DNA of 64,000 nucleotides, from the NCBI RefSeq assembly GCF_020073815.1, contig NZ_JAIQZJ010000008.1, positions 124,001 to 188,000 of the forward strand, given 5' to 3'. The notes below the pieces were generated by a model. It was not told the origin of the DNA, made no database searches, and worked only from the letters and a program-made list of their open reading frames with translations. The position numbers were made by a program, and so were the translations under genes. Positions within the stretch are counted from its first letter, which is position 1; every line of letters begins with the position of its first letter. The stretch is from Nocardioides mangrovi (GTDB lineage: Bacteria; Actinomycetota; Actinomycetes; Propionibacteriales; Nocardioidaceae). This document shows positions 19,553 through 28,173 of the stretch, piece by piece.

Positions 19553-19756
19553 TCACCCGACCTGCGGCGTACGGCGGGGCGCGGGCTCGACCCGTCGGGC
19601 GACCGAGTGCAGGCCCCGGGCCACCCGGGTGCGGAGCGCGTCGCCGCGCCTGGTCCGGTGGCGGTCGGGCTGGACGGGGGCGTCCGGACGGGCGCTCCCG
19701 GCGGTGGCGCGGGCGGCCTTGACGGCCAGCTGGGCGGCGATGGGGTCGAACGACAT
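19553..19756 (-). CDS. Small basic protein of unknown function
   Basis: 67 residues from ATG 19756, which has a well-placed CGAGGAGG ribosome site. The N-terminal third is helical and Ala-rich (IAAQLAVKAARATAG). The rest is Arg- and Pro-rich with a strongly basic end. No known domain is seen. A palindrome just upstream (19786-19799) suggests its own regulated promoter. The ribosome site and operator-like dyad are the main support for it being real. Confidence 0.5.
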   Translation of the reverse strand: MSFDPIAAQLAVKAARATAGSARPDAPVQPDRHRTRRGDALRTRVARGLHSVARRVEPAPRRTPQVG

Positions 19757-19785
19757 GGCGGGCCTCCTCGGCACGATCAGGACTT

Positions 19786-19799
19786 CTGTACCGATACAG
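19786..19799. promoter_or_regulatory. Candidate operator upstream of the small basic gene
   Basis: CTGTA-ccga-TACAG is a perfect inverted repeat 30 bp upstream of ATG 19756 on the minus strand, in a locally AT-richer stretch. The short-spaced dyad resembles TetR-family operators. No TetR gene for it is visible nearby. Confidence 0.4.
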
Positions 19800-19844
19800 T
19801 ACGCCGCGATGCTTTACCGGTCAAGCCAGCGGGCCGACGACGGC

Positions 19845-19905
19845 GTACTCCCGCACGTTTTCGCGGTCGATCGACCCGGCCGACCGCGAAAACGTGCGGG
19901 ACTAC
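19845..19905. terminator. Long inverted repeat downstream of the alpha-amylase gene, probable terminator
   Basis: Arms 19849-19869 and 19881-19901 pair perfectly over 21 bp around an 11-base loop. One mismatch and three more pairs extend the stem to 25 positions. It starts 12 bp past the amylase stop on the minus strand. The stem contains TTTT/AAAA but is not followed by a T run, so it may act as a GC-rich intrinsic terminator or a transcript-protecting hairpin. Confidence 0.6.
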
Positions 19906-19916
19906 CGAGCGTGACG

Positions 19917-22682
19917 TCAGCCGGCCGGCGCCACCGACGGCACGTGGCTGGCCTGGTCCCAGGTGAAGACGTAGCTGCCGCCGCCGTCCGGCACGCTCAG
20001 GGTGAGGTTGTCGCCCCCGGCCGCGCCGCCGGCGCCGTAGTTCTCGTCCCAGCTGTCGTCGATCGCGACCTTCCACTCGTAGTCGCCGGCCGGGAGCTCG
20101 AAGGTGCCGTGCCACTTCCCGTCGGAGGTGTCGAAGGCGAGATGGGTCGCGGCGCAGTCGGGCTGCCAGTCGTCGGGGCAGCCGAGCTCGGACTGCAGGC
20201 TCCCGGCGACGGTGACGCTGTCGCGCCCCGGCGTCGGCTCGGCGGTCGTCACGGTGACCGGGGCGCTCGTCACGACGGGTGAGGAGCCCTCGTGCAGGAC
20301 GGCCCGGTAGGAGACCTGCGTGCCGATCGGGAGGTCCGAGACGTCGTCGACGAAGGTGTACGCCGGCGACGACGTGTCCGTGCCGAGCGTCGTCCAGGCG
20401 CCCGACCCGACCCGCCGCTGGAAGGTCACCGACTGGGTCGACCGCTCGGGGTCGACGGTCGCCTCGAGCTGGACCGGGTCGATCGCGGTGACCGTCGCGC
20501 CCGACGGCGACGTGATCGTCACCGACGGTGACGGCACCCGCGCCGCCCGCGGCGCGGTGCCGCGGGTGTGTCCGGCGTTGTCGAGCACGGCCGCCCGGTA
20601 GGCGACCGGGGTGCCGGCCCGCAGGTCGCTCACGTCGTCGAACACCTGGTACGGCGCGGAGTCGTCGGTCCCGATGCTGCGCCACGGCCCGTGCCCGACC
20701 CGCCGCTGGAAGGTCACCTCGTAGAAGGACGACCCCGCGACGTCGGCGGCCACGTGCATCCGCCCGCGGCTGACGTCGCTCGGGGCGGGCGTGCGGAGCC
20801 GGATGCCCGGGGCGTGCGTCGACCGGGCGATCCGCCGGTCGGAGACGTAGACGACCGTCGAGAGCGCGGGGACGGTCACCGGCAGCTCGCTGGCACCGCT
20901 CGTCCGCAGCCGGTCCGGCCCCTCGCCGTACAGGCGGGTGAAGCCGCCCCTGCGCACGTACGTCGGGACGTCGGCCGACGCGGCATCCTCGCTGTTGTTG
21001 AGCGCGACGACGTACTCGCGCTGGCGCTGGCGGTCGAACCGCGAGAACGCCATCACGCCGGCGCTGTCGCCCGCGACCCGGACCTGCTGGGCGCCGTCGC
21101 GCAGTGCTGGGTTGTCCGTGGTCAGCTGCGCGAGGTCGGCGATCGACCGGTAGAGCGGGTGGCTCGGCTCGAAGTTGTCGTCGGCGCCGGTGCGGTCGGT
21201 GCCGATCTGGTCGTCGGCCCGGTACTCCGGCACCTGGCTGGCGAACATCGACTGCCGCGCGAGCTGGTCGCCGCCGGTGCCCGTGAAGCCCTGCTCGTCG
21301 CCGTAGTAGACGACCGGGTTGCCCCGGGAGAAGTACATGAGCTCGTGCGCGAGGCGGTCGCGGGCGAGCAGCTCGGCGTCGTCGGCGTCCGCGTTGTCGG
21401 TCTCGAGGAAGTAGCCGATCCGGCCCATGTCGTGGTTGCCGAGGAAGGTCGGCAGCGAGTAGGCGTTGGAGTCGGCGTCGGTGTACCAGTCGTCGTTGGT
21501 GAAGAAGTCGGCCAGCTGCTGGGTCGGCAGGCTCTTCGACGCGAAGCCGCGGGCGGCATCCTGGAAGGGGAAGTCGAGCACCGCCTGCATGCCGTCGGTG
21601 GTCGTGTAGTGCGAGGTGAAGGCCTTCGACGACGGGCCGCTGCCGTCGAGGGCGACCTCGCCGAACATGAAGAAGTCCGGCTTGCCGTGCTGGTGGGCGT
21701 AGTCGAGGATCCCCGGCCCGAACGCCTGCCAGAACTCGTCGTTGACGTGCTTCATGGTGTCGATCCGGAAGCCGTCGATGCCGAAGTCGCCGATCCAGGT
21801 CTGGTAGATGTCGGTCATCCCGTCGACCACCTCGGGCCGCTCGGTGAAGAGGTCGTCGAGCCCGAAGAAGTCGCCGTACTGGCTGTCCTCGCCGGTGAAG
21901 GTCGTGTTGCCGCGGTTGTGGTACATCGTCGGGTCGTTGAGCCAGGCCGGGACCTTGAGGTCCTGCTCGTCCGGGTCGAGGACCGGCGTGTAGGGGAACG
22001 ACGTCGCGGGGTCCATCTCCGGGAACGTGTCACCGCCGGCGTAGTCGCGGTCGTCGAAGGCGTTCCCGGCGGCGTCCCGGTACGGCGAGACGTCCTTCGA
22101 CACGTAGCTCGTGCGCGCGCCCTCCTCGTAGCCGATCACGTCTGCGGTGTGGTTGGTGATGATGTCGAAGAAGACCTTCATCCCCTTGGCGTGCGCGGCG
22201 TCGACGAGGGCGGCGAGGTCGGCGTTGGTGCCGAGGTGCGGGTCGACCTGGGTGAAGTCGGTGATCCAGTAGCCGTGGTAGCCGGCCGACGGGCCGTCCT
22301 CGAGCTGGACCGCCTTGTTCTTGAAGATCGGGGTCAGCCAGATCGCGTCGGTGCCGAGACCCTGGATGTAGTCCAGCTGCTCGCGCAGGCCGTCGAGGTC
22401 GCCGCCGTTGTAGAAGCCCTTCGAGGTCGGGTCGAAGCCGCTGACGAGCGGGTCGTCGCCGAGGCCGCCCTCGTCGTTGCTCGGGTCGCCGTTGGCGAAG
22501 CGGTCGCCCATGACGAAGTAGAAGTCCTGGTCGGTCAGCCCGGCGCGCAGCGCGTGCCGGGCGTAGCCGCCGGAGTCGCCGTGCGGCGGGTGCGGCCGGT
22601 CCGGCGGTGCGGCCGACGCGAGCTGCCAGGGCGCGAGCGCGACGGCGACGGACAGGGCGAGGGCGGCACGCAGCAGGCGCAT
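19917..22682 (-). CDS. Secreted alpha-amylase family glycoside hydrolase (GH13) with C-terminal accessory domains
   Basis: 921 residues. The signal peptide is MRLLRAALALSVAVALAPWQ with cleavage near ASA-APP (about residue 25). The GH13 barrel holds nucleophile D308 (GFRIDTMKH), acid/base E342 (MFGEVALDG) and transition-state Asp D418 (LGNHDMGR). After the barrel's C domain come two similar ~90-residue modules, each with a FQRRVG repeat, and a final ~95-residue module opening VTVAGSLQSELGC that resembles the X25/pullulanase-type starch-associated domain. It would degrade extracellular starch or glycogen. GGGAG ahead of the ATG is the likely ribosome site. A palindrome at 22711-22721 (TCCGTGACGGA) lies in its upstream region. 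Confidence 0.93.
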   Translation of the reverse strand: MRLLRAALALSVAVALAPWQLASAAPPDRPHPPHGDSGGYARHALRAGLTDQDFYFVMGDRFANGDPSNDEGGLGDDPLVSGFDPTSKGFYNGGDLDGLREQLDYIQGLGTDAIWLTPIFKNKAVQLEDGPSAGYHGYWITDFTQVDPHLGTNADLAALVDAAHAKGMKVFFDIITNHTADVIGYEEGARTSYVSKDVSPYRDAAGNAFDDRDYAGGDTFPEMDPATSFPYTPVLDPDEQDLKVPAWLNDPTMYHNRGNTTFTGEDSQYGDFFGLDDLFTERPEVVDGMTDIYQTWIGDFGIDGFRIDTMKHVNDEFWQAFGPGILDYAHQHGKPDFFMFGEVALDGSGPSSKAFTSHYTTTDGMQAVLDFPFQDAARGFASKSLPTQQLADFFTNDDWYTDADSNAYSLPTFLGNHDMGRIGYFLETDNADADDAELLARDRLAHELMYFSRGNPVVYYGDEQGFTGTGGDQLARQSMFASQVPEYRADDQIGTDRTGADDNFEPSHPLYRSIADLAQLTTDNPALRDGAQQVRVAGDSAGVMAFSRFDRQRQREYVVALNNSEDAASADVPTYVRRGGFTRLYGEGPDRLRTSGASELPVTVPALSTVVYVSDRRIARSTHAPGIRLRTPAPSDVSRGRMHVAADVAGSSFYEVTFQRRVGHGPWRSIGTDDSAPYQVFDDVSDLRAGTPVAYRAAVLDNAGHTRGTAPRAARVPSPSVTITSPSGATVTAIDPVQLEATVDPERSTQSVTFQRRVGSGAWTTLGTDTSSPAYTFVDDVSDLPIGTQVSYRAVLHEGSSPVVTSAPVTVTTAEPTPGRDSVTVAGSLQSELGCPDDWQPDCAATHLAFDTSDGKWHGTFELPAGDYEWKVAIDDSWDENYGAGGAAGGDNLTLSVPDGGGSYVFTWDQASHVPSVAPAG

Positions 22683-22783
22683 CTGGACTCCCGAGTGATC
22701 CAGGTCACATTCCGTGACGGAGTCTGCAACCTATGCGTCGGGCCCGTCGCCTCACAAGAGCCAGCGGGGTGGACTCCGACGAA

Positions 22784-23950
22784 TCAGGTACGCCGCAGCG
22801 CGCCGCCGGGCTGTCGGTCGAGGGAGCGCCCGATGACCATCCGCTGGATCTGGTTGGTGCCCTCGAAGATCTGCATGACCTTAGCCTCGCGCATGTAGCG
22901 CTCGACCGGGAAGTCGCGGGTGTAGCCGTAGCCGCCGAGGACCTGGACGGCGTCGGTGGTCACCTTCATCGCGTTGTCGGTCGCGACCAGCTTGGCGACC
23001 GAGGCCTCACGCCCGTAGGGCAGGCCGGCGTCCTTGAGCCGGGCGGCGTGCAGCAGGGTGGCGCGGGCGCTCTGGGTCGCGGCCTCCATGTCGGCGAGCA
23101 CGAACGCGAGCCCCTGGTGGTCGATGATCCGGGCGCCGAAGGTCTCCCGGGTCTTGGCGTAGGCGACCGCGTGGTCGAGGGCGCCCTGCGCGAGACCGGT
23201 CGCGACCGCGGCGATGCCGAGCCGGCCCGCGTCGAGCCCGGCCAGCGCGATCCGCAGCCCCTCGCCCTCCTCGCCGAGCATCCGGTCGGCCGGGACCCGG
23301 ACGCCGTCGAAGCGCATCGCGGCCGTGGCCGAGCCGGTGAGGCCCATCTTCTCCTCGGGCGGGTCGGCGACCAGGCCGTCGGAGGCGGCGTCGACGAGGA
23401 AGCAGGAGATGTCGTTGCGACCCGGGCCGGTGCGGGCCATCACCTTGTAGAAGTCGGCGTGCCCCCCGTGCGTGGTCCACGCCTTGGTGCCGGTGATCAC
23501 CCAGTCGTCACCGTCGCGACGCGCACGGGTCGTCATCGCCGCGGGGTCGGATCCGGCGTGCGGCTCGGAGAGGCAGTAGGCGCCGAGCAGCTCGCCGCCG
23601 AGCATGTCCGGCAGCCAGCGCTGCCGCTGCTCCTCGGTGCCCGCGGTCGCGAGCCCGAAGCAGCTGAGCGCGTGCACCGAGACACCGACGCCGACGCTCG
23701 CCCAGACCGACCCGATCTCCTCGAGCACCTGCAGGTAGACCTCGTAGGGCAGGCCGCCCCCGCCGTACTCCTCGGGGTAGGGCAGCCCCAGCAGGCCGGC
23801 CCGGCCGAGCAGCCGGAAGACCTCGCGCGGGAAGTCCTCGTCGCGCTCGGCGCGCGCGACGAGCGGGGCCAGCTCACGGGCCGCCAGGTCGCGGACGAGC
23901 TCGATCAGGTCGACGGCCTCGGCGGAGGGGAGCAGGCGGGACGCGGGCAT
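22784..23950 (-). CDS. Acyl-CoA dehydrogenase
   Basis: 388 residues with the three-domain acyl-CoA dehydrogenase fold. N-terminal helices are followed by the FAD-contacting AYCLSEPHAGSDPAAM and WVITGTKAWTTHG beta domain, and a C-terminal helical domain with VQVLGGYGYTRDFPVERYMRE and the active-site region FEGTNQIQRMVIGR. The glutamate in FEGTNQ is the expected catalytic base. It introduces the alpha-beta double bond in an acyl-CoA and passes electrons to ETF. It stands alone behind a strong palindrome at 23959-23980. Confidence 0.93.
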   Translation of the reverse strand: MPASRLLPSAEAVDLIELVRDLAARELAPLVARAERDEDFPREVFRLLGRAGLLGLPYPEEYGGGGLPYEVYLQVLEEIGSVWASVGVGVSVHALSCFGLATAGTEEQRQRWLPDMLGGELLGAYCLSEPHAGSDPAAMTTRARRDGDDWVITGTKAWTTHGGHADFYKVMARTGPGRNDISCFLVDAASDGLVADPPEEKMGLTGSATAAMRFDGVRVPADRMLGEEGEGLRIALAGLDAGRLGIAAVATGLAQGALDHAVAYAKTRETFGARIIDHQGLAFVLADMEAATQSARATLLHAARLKDAGLPYGREASVAKLVATDNAMKVTTDAVQVLGGYGYTRDFPVERYMREAKVMQIFEGTNQIQRMVIGRSLDRQPGGALRRT

Positions 23951-23958
23951 CCTCCGAC

Positions 23959-23980
23959 GATAGTAGGACGTCCGACTATC
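23959..23980. promoter_or_regulatory. Candidate operator for the acyl-CoA dehydrogenase gene
   Basis: GATAGTaGGACGTCCgACTATC is a 22-bp palindrome with only one mismatched symmetrical pair. It ends 9 bp before the acyl-CoA dehydrogenase ATG and covers the stop codon of the MFS gene upstream. Size and symmetry suit a TetR-family fatty-acid regulator; the cognate protein is not identified here. Confidence 0.6.
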
Positions 23981-25397
23981 TCGAAGTCGGCGCCGACGCG
24001 ACCTCCGGCGAGCGACCCCCGACGGCCGTTCGTCGCACCTCCATCGGGATCGCCGCGAGCGCGGCGAGGGCCGAGGCGGCGGCGACCAGCAGCCAGGCGT
24101 GCCGGAAGGCGGTCGTCGGGTCCGTGGCCGCGCCGACGACGCAGACGAGCAGGCTGACGCCGAGCACCTGGCCGATCTGGCGCGACATGGTGACCACGCC
24201 GCTGCCGGTCGAGACCTGGGTGACGGGCAGCGAGGCGGTCGCGCCGGCGACCAGGTTGGGCAGGGCCAGGCCGACGGCGACGCCGGTGACGGCCCAGCCG
24301 GGCGCGACCGTGGTCCAGTACGCCGGGGTCGGGCTGAGCAGCGCGACCATGATCAGCGCCCCGGCCGCGGCGAGCACCGAGCCGAGCGCGACCAGGCGGC
24401 CCGGGCGGGCGCGCGGCGCGATCCGGCCGGCGATGATCGCGGTGAGCGGCACGAAGACCGGGCCGAGCGCGACCGCGAGGCCGGTGCGCAGGGCGGAGTA
24501 GCCCCAGACCTGCTGCATCCAGAGGATCCCGGCGAGCAGGTTGGCGCCGAAGCCGAGGTTGAAGAGCAGCGTGGCCGCGTTGGCCCACCGGAAGGTGCGC
24601 ACCCGCAGCAGCGCCGGGTCGACCACCGGCGAGGGGTGGTGAGTGGTGCGCCACGCGAACGCCGCGGCCGCGAGCACGGCGACGACGAAGGCACCGACGA
24701 CGCGGCCGCTGGTCCAGCCCCAGTCGTTGCCCTCGACCAGGCCCAGCACGAGCGCGCCGACGCCCAGGGCGATGAGGACGGCGCCGGCCAGGTCGGGCCG
24801 GGGCGCCCCGGCGTTGTGGCGGACGTCGGGCACCAGGGTGGCCGCGCCGACGATGAGCGCGACGCCGACCGGGAGGTTGATCCAGAAGGCCCACTGCCAG
24901 GAGATCTGCACGAGGCCACCGCCGACGGCCGGGCCGAGGGCCGCCGCGACCGCGCCGGCCAGCGCCCAGAGGCGGGCGGCCGGGGCGCGCCGGGCCTCGG
25001 GCAGCGCGGCCAGGAGCAGCCCGAGGCTGGCCGGGGTGAGCGCGGCCGCGCCGATGGCCTGGATCGCCCGGAAGGCGACCAGCTGCCACACCGATCCCGC
25101 GAAGCCGCACGCCGCGCTGGCCAGGGTGAAGACCACCAGGCCGGCGATGAAGCCGCCCTTGCGGCCGTAGCGGTCGGTGAGCCGGCCCATCGGCACGAGC
25201 AGGGCGGCGTACACGACGGCGTACGTCGTCAGCACCCAGCTGACGTCGGCCAGCGAGGCGCCGCCGGAGGCCAGGTCGCGGCCGATCTCGTCGAAGGCGA
25301 CGTTGACGATGAAGAGGTCGAGCGAGACCAGGAAGGTCGCGCCGACCAGCACGGCGGTCACGAGCAGCTCGCGCCGACGCTGACTTTGGCTAGGCAT
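23976..25397 (-). CDS. MFS drug-efflux type transporter (DHA2, 14 spans)
   Basis: 473 residues from ATG 25397 (MPSQSQRRRELLVTAVLVG). About 14 hydrophobic spans are present. The motif A-like loop GRLTDRYGRKGGF after span 2 and the DLFIVNVAFDEIG motif in span 1 are typical of the DHA2/EmrB-QacA group. It probably exports a toxic compound using the proton gradient. It is divergent from an HxlR-type regulator 58 bp away, and dyads over its start suggest repression by that regulator. Confidence 0.9.
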   Translation of the reverse strand: MPSQSQRRRELLVTAVLVGATFLVSLDLFIVNVAFDEIGRDLASGGASLADVSWVLTTYAVVYAALLVPMGRLTDRYGRKGGFIAGLVVFTLASAACGFAGSVWQLVAFRAIQAIGAAALTPASLGLLLAALPEARRAPAARLWALAGAVAAALGPAVGGGLVQISWQWAFWINLPVGVALIVGAATLVPDVRHNAGAPRPDLAGAVLIALGVGALVLGLVEGNDWGWTSGRVVGAFVVAVLAAAAFAWRTTHHPSPVVDPALLRVRTFRWANAATLLFNLGFGANLLAGILWMQQVWGYSALRTGLAVALGPVFVPLTAIIAGRIAPRARPGRLVALGSVLAAAGALIMVALLSPTPAYWTTVAPGWAVTGVAVGLALPNLVAGATASLPVTQVSTGSGVVTMSRQIGQVLGVSLLVCVVGAATDPTTAFRHAWLLVAAASALAALAAIPMEVRRTAVGGRSPEVASAPTSR

Positions 25398-25440
25398 AGC
25401 CAGGAGGGTAGAGGCCTGACTATGGATCGCACAAGTCAGG
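25387..25440. promoter_or_regulatory. Divergent control region between MFS pump and HxlR regulator
   Basis: Two dyads are visible. TGGCTA-ggca-TAGCCA (25387-25402) covers the start codon of the MFS gene. CCTGAC-N14-GTCAGG (25415-25440) lies between the genes. Binding at either would block transcription of both directions, as is common for local HxlR regulators. Which one is used is not known. Confidence 0.5.
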
Positions 25441-25455
25441 GGGTAGGATCGAGCC

Positions 25456-25956
25456 ATGCCCGTGCAGCACTCCGCCAGCCTCGCCGTCCCGGCCGCGCAG
25501 CCGCGCGGTGACCAGTGCCCGATCGACCGCACCCTCGGGGTCGTGGGGTCGCGGCCGGCGCTGCTGCTGCTGCGCGAGGCCTTCTACGGCGCACGCCGCT
25601 TCGACGACCTCGCCCGCGGTGTCGGCGTCAGCGACGCGGTCGCGGCCCAGCGGCTCAAGGAGCTCGTCGCCGCCGGCGTCCTGGAGAAGGAGCCCTACCA
25701 GGAGCCCGGTCAGCGCACCCGGCACGAGTACGTCCTGACCGAGGCCGGCCACGAGCTGCTGCCGGTCGTGCTCGGGCTGCTCGCCTGGGGCGAGCGGCAC
25801 GCCGCCGGCGCGCGGACCAGCATCACCGCCAGCCACGCCGACTGCGGCGCTCCCGTCGAGCCGGTGCTGATGTGCGCCGAGGGCCACCGCGTCGCGGAGG
25901 ACGACGTCCTCGTCACCGCTGCGCGGCGTCAGCCCGCCCGTCAGTCCGCGAGGTAG
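25456..25956 (+). CDS. HxlR-family winged-helix regulator
   Basis: 166 residues. The HxlR core is present: CPIDRTLGVVGSRPALLLLREAFYGARRFDDLA near the N-terminus and a wing with RTRHEYVLTEAGHELLPV around residues 80-98. Cysteines C24, C135 and C143 occur, so redox or electrophile sensing is possible, as for some HxlR proteins, but no conserved pair is evident. It is divergent from the MFS pump it likely controls, and its 3' end overlaps mftR by 16 bp tail to tail. Confidence 0.88.
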   Translation: MPVQHSASLAVPAAQPRGDQCPIDRTLGVVGSRPALLLLREAFYGARRFDDLARGVGVSDAVAAQRLKELVAAGVLEKEPYQEPGQRTRHEYVLTEAGHELLPVVLGLLAWGERHAAGARTSITASHADCGAPVEPVLMCAEGHRVAEDDVLVTAARRQPARQSAR

Positions 25957-26519
25957 CTCCGCAGCGCCGACATCGTCGCGGTCAGCAGGTCGGCGAGGTC
26001 GGCGGCCGGGTCCTCCAGCCACGCTTCGTACGCCGAGATGGCCAGCGTCAGCGCGACGCCGCCGGCGGTCCGCGGCAGGAGGTCGTCAGGCCGCAGGTCG
26101 AGCCGCTCGGCGACGTACTCGGCGATGACCGACCGCCACTCGGCGTACCGGAGCACGGAGTGCGCCTGCAGCGTCGGCGTCTCGAGGATCAGCCGCATCC
26201 GCTCGCGGTGCGGCGGCTCGGCGGCCGGGTCGAACTCGTTGAACGCGAGCACGCCCTGCTGCACGACCTCGTGGACGGGCCGGTCCTGCGGCAGCTCCCG
26301 GAGGATCGCGCGGAAGTGCTCGAGCGTCTGGTCGAACTGGCCCCACGGGATGTCGTTCTTGGACTCGAAGTAGCGGAAGAGCGTGCGCCGGCCGACGCCG
26401 ACCTCGGCGGCGATCTCGGACATGGTCACGGCCTCGAAGCCGCGCTCGGCGAACAGCCGGAACGCCGCCGCCTCGATCTGGGCAGGACTGGTCGCCACCG
26501 GTCTGCCGCGACTGCTCAT
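25941..26519 (-). CDS. mftR: MftR, TetR-family regulator of the mycofactocin locus
   Basis: 192 residues. The TetR helix-turn-helix is AEVGVGRRTLFRYFESKNDIP at residues ~38-58, and the ligand domain follows with NEFDPAAEPPHRERMRLI, as seen in mycofactocin-system regulators. It is divergent from mftA with 72 bp between starts, containing a TGTGG/CCACA dyad. In mycobacteria MftR represses the locus and responds to long-chain acyl-CoAs. Its 3' end overlaps the HxlR gene. Confidence 0.9.
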   Translation of the reverse strand: MSSRGRPVATSPAQIEAAAFRLFAERGFEAVTMSEIAAEVGVGRRTLFRYFESKNDIPWGQFDQTLEHFRAILRELPQDRPVHEVVQQGVLAFNEFDPAAEPPHRERMRLILETPTLQAHSVLRYAEWRSVIAEYVAERLDLRPDDLLPRTAGGVALTLAISAYEAWLEDPAADLADLLTATMSALRSYLAD

Positions 26520-26556
26520 GCACGGACCCTATCTTTGTGGCGCTCGGTGCCATTAG

Positions 26557-26572
26557 TGTGGCGGGCACCACA
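26557..26572. promoter_or_regulatory. Candidate MftR operator between mftR and mftA
   Basis: TGTGG-cgggca-CCACA forms a perfect inverted repeat in the middle of the mftR-mftA divergent region. A TTGTGGCG repeat of the left arm occurs at 26535-26542. It is the strongest dyad between the two starts. Confidence 0.5.
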
Positions 26573-26591
26573 TCCCAGCGAGGAGGCTCCC

Positions 26592-26693
26592 ATGGACCCG
26601 GACCAGAACGTAGAGCAGGACGTCACCCCGGACGTGACCAGCGAGGACCTGATCGAGGAGGTCTCGATCGACGGCATGTGCGGCGTCTACTGA
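26592..26693 (+). CDS. mftA: MftA, mycofactocin precursor peptide
   Basis: 33 residues from ATG 26592, preceded by GCGAGGAGG. The acidic leader with several Asp and Glu is followed by the conserved C-terminus IDGMCGVY. The final Val-Tyr is decarboxylated and cyclised by MftC to become mycofactocin's redox core. Length, C-terminus and position before mftB are diagnostic. Confidence 0.96.
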   Translation: MDPDQNVEQDVTPDVTSEDLIEEVSIDGMCGVY

Positions 26694-26695
26694 TC

Positions 26696-26980
26696 ATGAC
26701 CGTGCAGCTCGACGAGCACTGGGCGCTCTCGCCCTCGGTGGCCCTCCGGCCGGAGCCCTTCGGGGCGCTGGCCTACCACTTCGGCAACCGGAAGCTGATC
26801 TTCCTCAAGCGCCCGGAGCTCGTCGCCGTCGTCCGCGGGCTCGAGTCCGCGAGCGACGTCCGGTCCGCGCTGGTCGCGGCCGGGATCCCCGAGGCCGGCT
26901 GGCCGTCGTACCTCACCGCCCTGGAGGGGCTGGCCGCCTCCGACATGCTCCGCCGACGGGAAGGGGAGGTCGCCGCATGA
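26696..26980 (+). CDS. mftB: MftB, mycofactocin precursor recognition chaperone
   Basis: 94 residues from ATG 26696, 2 bp after mftA. It has the compact RRE/PqqD-like fold (LSPSVALRPEPFGALAYHFGNRKL, then FLKRPELVAVVRGL). MftB binds the MftA leader and presents it to MftC. Its stop overlaps the mftC ATG by 4 bp. Confidence 0.95.
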   Translation: MTVQLDEHWALSPSVALRPEPFGALAYHFGNRKLIFLKRPELVAVVRGLESASDVRSALVAAGIPEAGWPSYLTALEGLAASDMLRRREGEVAA

Positions 26981-28173
26981 AGCTGGTCGAGCACTTCGAG
27001 CTCGGGCTGGACGCGCCGATCTGCCTGACGTGGGAGCTGACCTACGCCTGCAACCTCGAGTGCGCCCACTGCCTGTCGAGCAGCGGCCGCCGCGACCCGC
27101 GCGAGCTGACCACCGAGCAGTGCGAGGCGGTCATCGACGAGCTCCAGCGGATGCAGGTCTTCTACGTCAACATCGGCGGCGGCGAGCCGACCATCCGACC
27201 CGACTTCTGGCACCTGCTGGAGTACGCCGTCCACCACCAGGTCGGCGTGAAGTTCTCCACCAACGGGGTGCGGCTGACGCCCGAGCGCGCCGCGTTCCTG
27301 GCCTCCCCGGCCTGCGGCGGCTACGTCGACGTGCAGATCTCCCTGGACGGCGCGACCGCCGAGGTCAACGACTACGTCCGCGGGCCCGGGTCCTTCGACA
27401 CCGCGATCACCGCGCTGCAGAACCTCCAGGACGCCGGCTTCACCGACGCCAAGATCAGCGTCGTCTGCACCCGTCAGAACATCGGCCAGCTCGACGAGTT
27501 CCAGGCCCTCGCCGACCGGTACGGCGCGACGCTGCGGCTCACCCGGCTGCGCCCGTCCGGCCGCGGTGCGGACGTGTGGGACGAGCTGCACCCGCTGCCG
27601 CACCAGCAGCGCGAGCTCTACGACTGGCTGATGGCCAAGGGTGACAACGTCCTGACGGGCGACTCGTTCTTCCACCTCGCCGCCTTCGGCCCTGCGGATG
27701 GGAGTGGGGCGCTGCCCGGGCTCAACCTCTGCGGCGCCGGCCGGGTGGTCTGCCTGATCGACCCGGTCGGCGACGTCTACGCCTGCCCCTTCGCGATCCA
27801 CGACCAGTTCCACGCCGGCAACCTGCTCACCGACGGCGGCTTCGGAGAGGTGTGGCGGACCTCGCCGCTCTTCCAAGAGCTGCGGTCGCCGCAGACCGGC
27901 GGCGCCTGCACCCAGTGCGCCCACTACGACTCCTGCCGCGGCGGCTGCATGGCCGCCAAGTTCTTCACCGGCCTGCCGCTCGACGGTCCGGACCCCGAGT
28001 GCGTGCAGGGCCACAGCGAGCTCGCCCTCGCCGGCGCGCGCACGGTGCCGGCCGCGAGCCAGGACCACTCGAAGAGCAACCCGACCCGCAACCAGCCGGT
28101 GATGCTGAAGCTGATGACGCGGCCGCCGGTGAGCGACTGCGCCGAGAGCCCGTTGGCGGGGTTCGTGCCGTGA
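26977..28173 (+). CDS. mftC: MftC, mycofactocin radical SAM maturase
   Basis: 398 residues. The radical SAM CX3CX2C motif is C25-NLE-C29-AH-C32, and the GGGEPTIRPDF SAM-binding loop follows. The C-terminal SPASM region (CGAGR, CPFAIHDQFHAGNL, then CTQCAHYDSCRGGC) binds auxiliary Fe-S clusters. It oxidatively decarboxylates the terminal Tyr of MftA and forms the Val-Tyr crosslink. The final ~45 residues are low-complexity and polar, as in other MftC proteins. Confidence 0.96.
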   Translation: MKLVEHFELGLDAPICLTWELTYACNLECAHCLSSSGRRDPRELTTEQCEAVIDELQRMQVFYVNIGGGEPTIRPDFWHLLEYAVHHQVGVKFSTNGVRLTPERAAFLASPACGGYVDVQISLDGATAEVNDYVRGPGSFDTAITALQNLQDAGFTDAKISVVCTRQNIGQLDEFQALADRYGATLRLTRLRPSGRGADVWDELHPLPHQQRELYDWLMAKGDNVLTGDSFFHLAAFGPADGSGALPGLNLCGAGRVVCLIDPVGDVYACPFAIHDQFHAGNLLTDGGFGEVWRTSPLFQELRSPQTGGACTQCAHYDSCRGGCMAAKFFTGLPLDGPDPECVQGHSELALAGARTVPAASQDHSKSNPTRNQPVMLKLMTRPPVSDCAESPLAGFVP

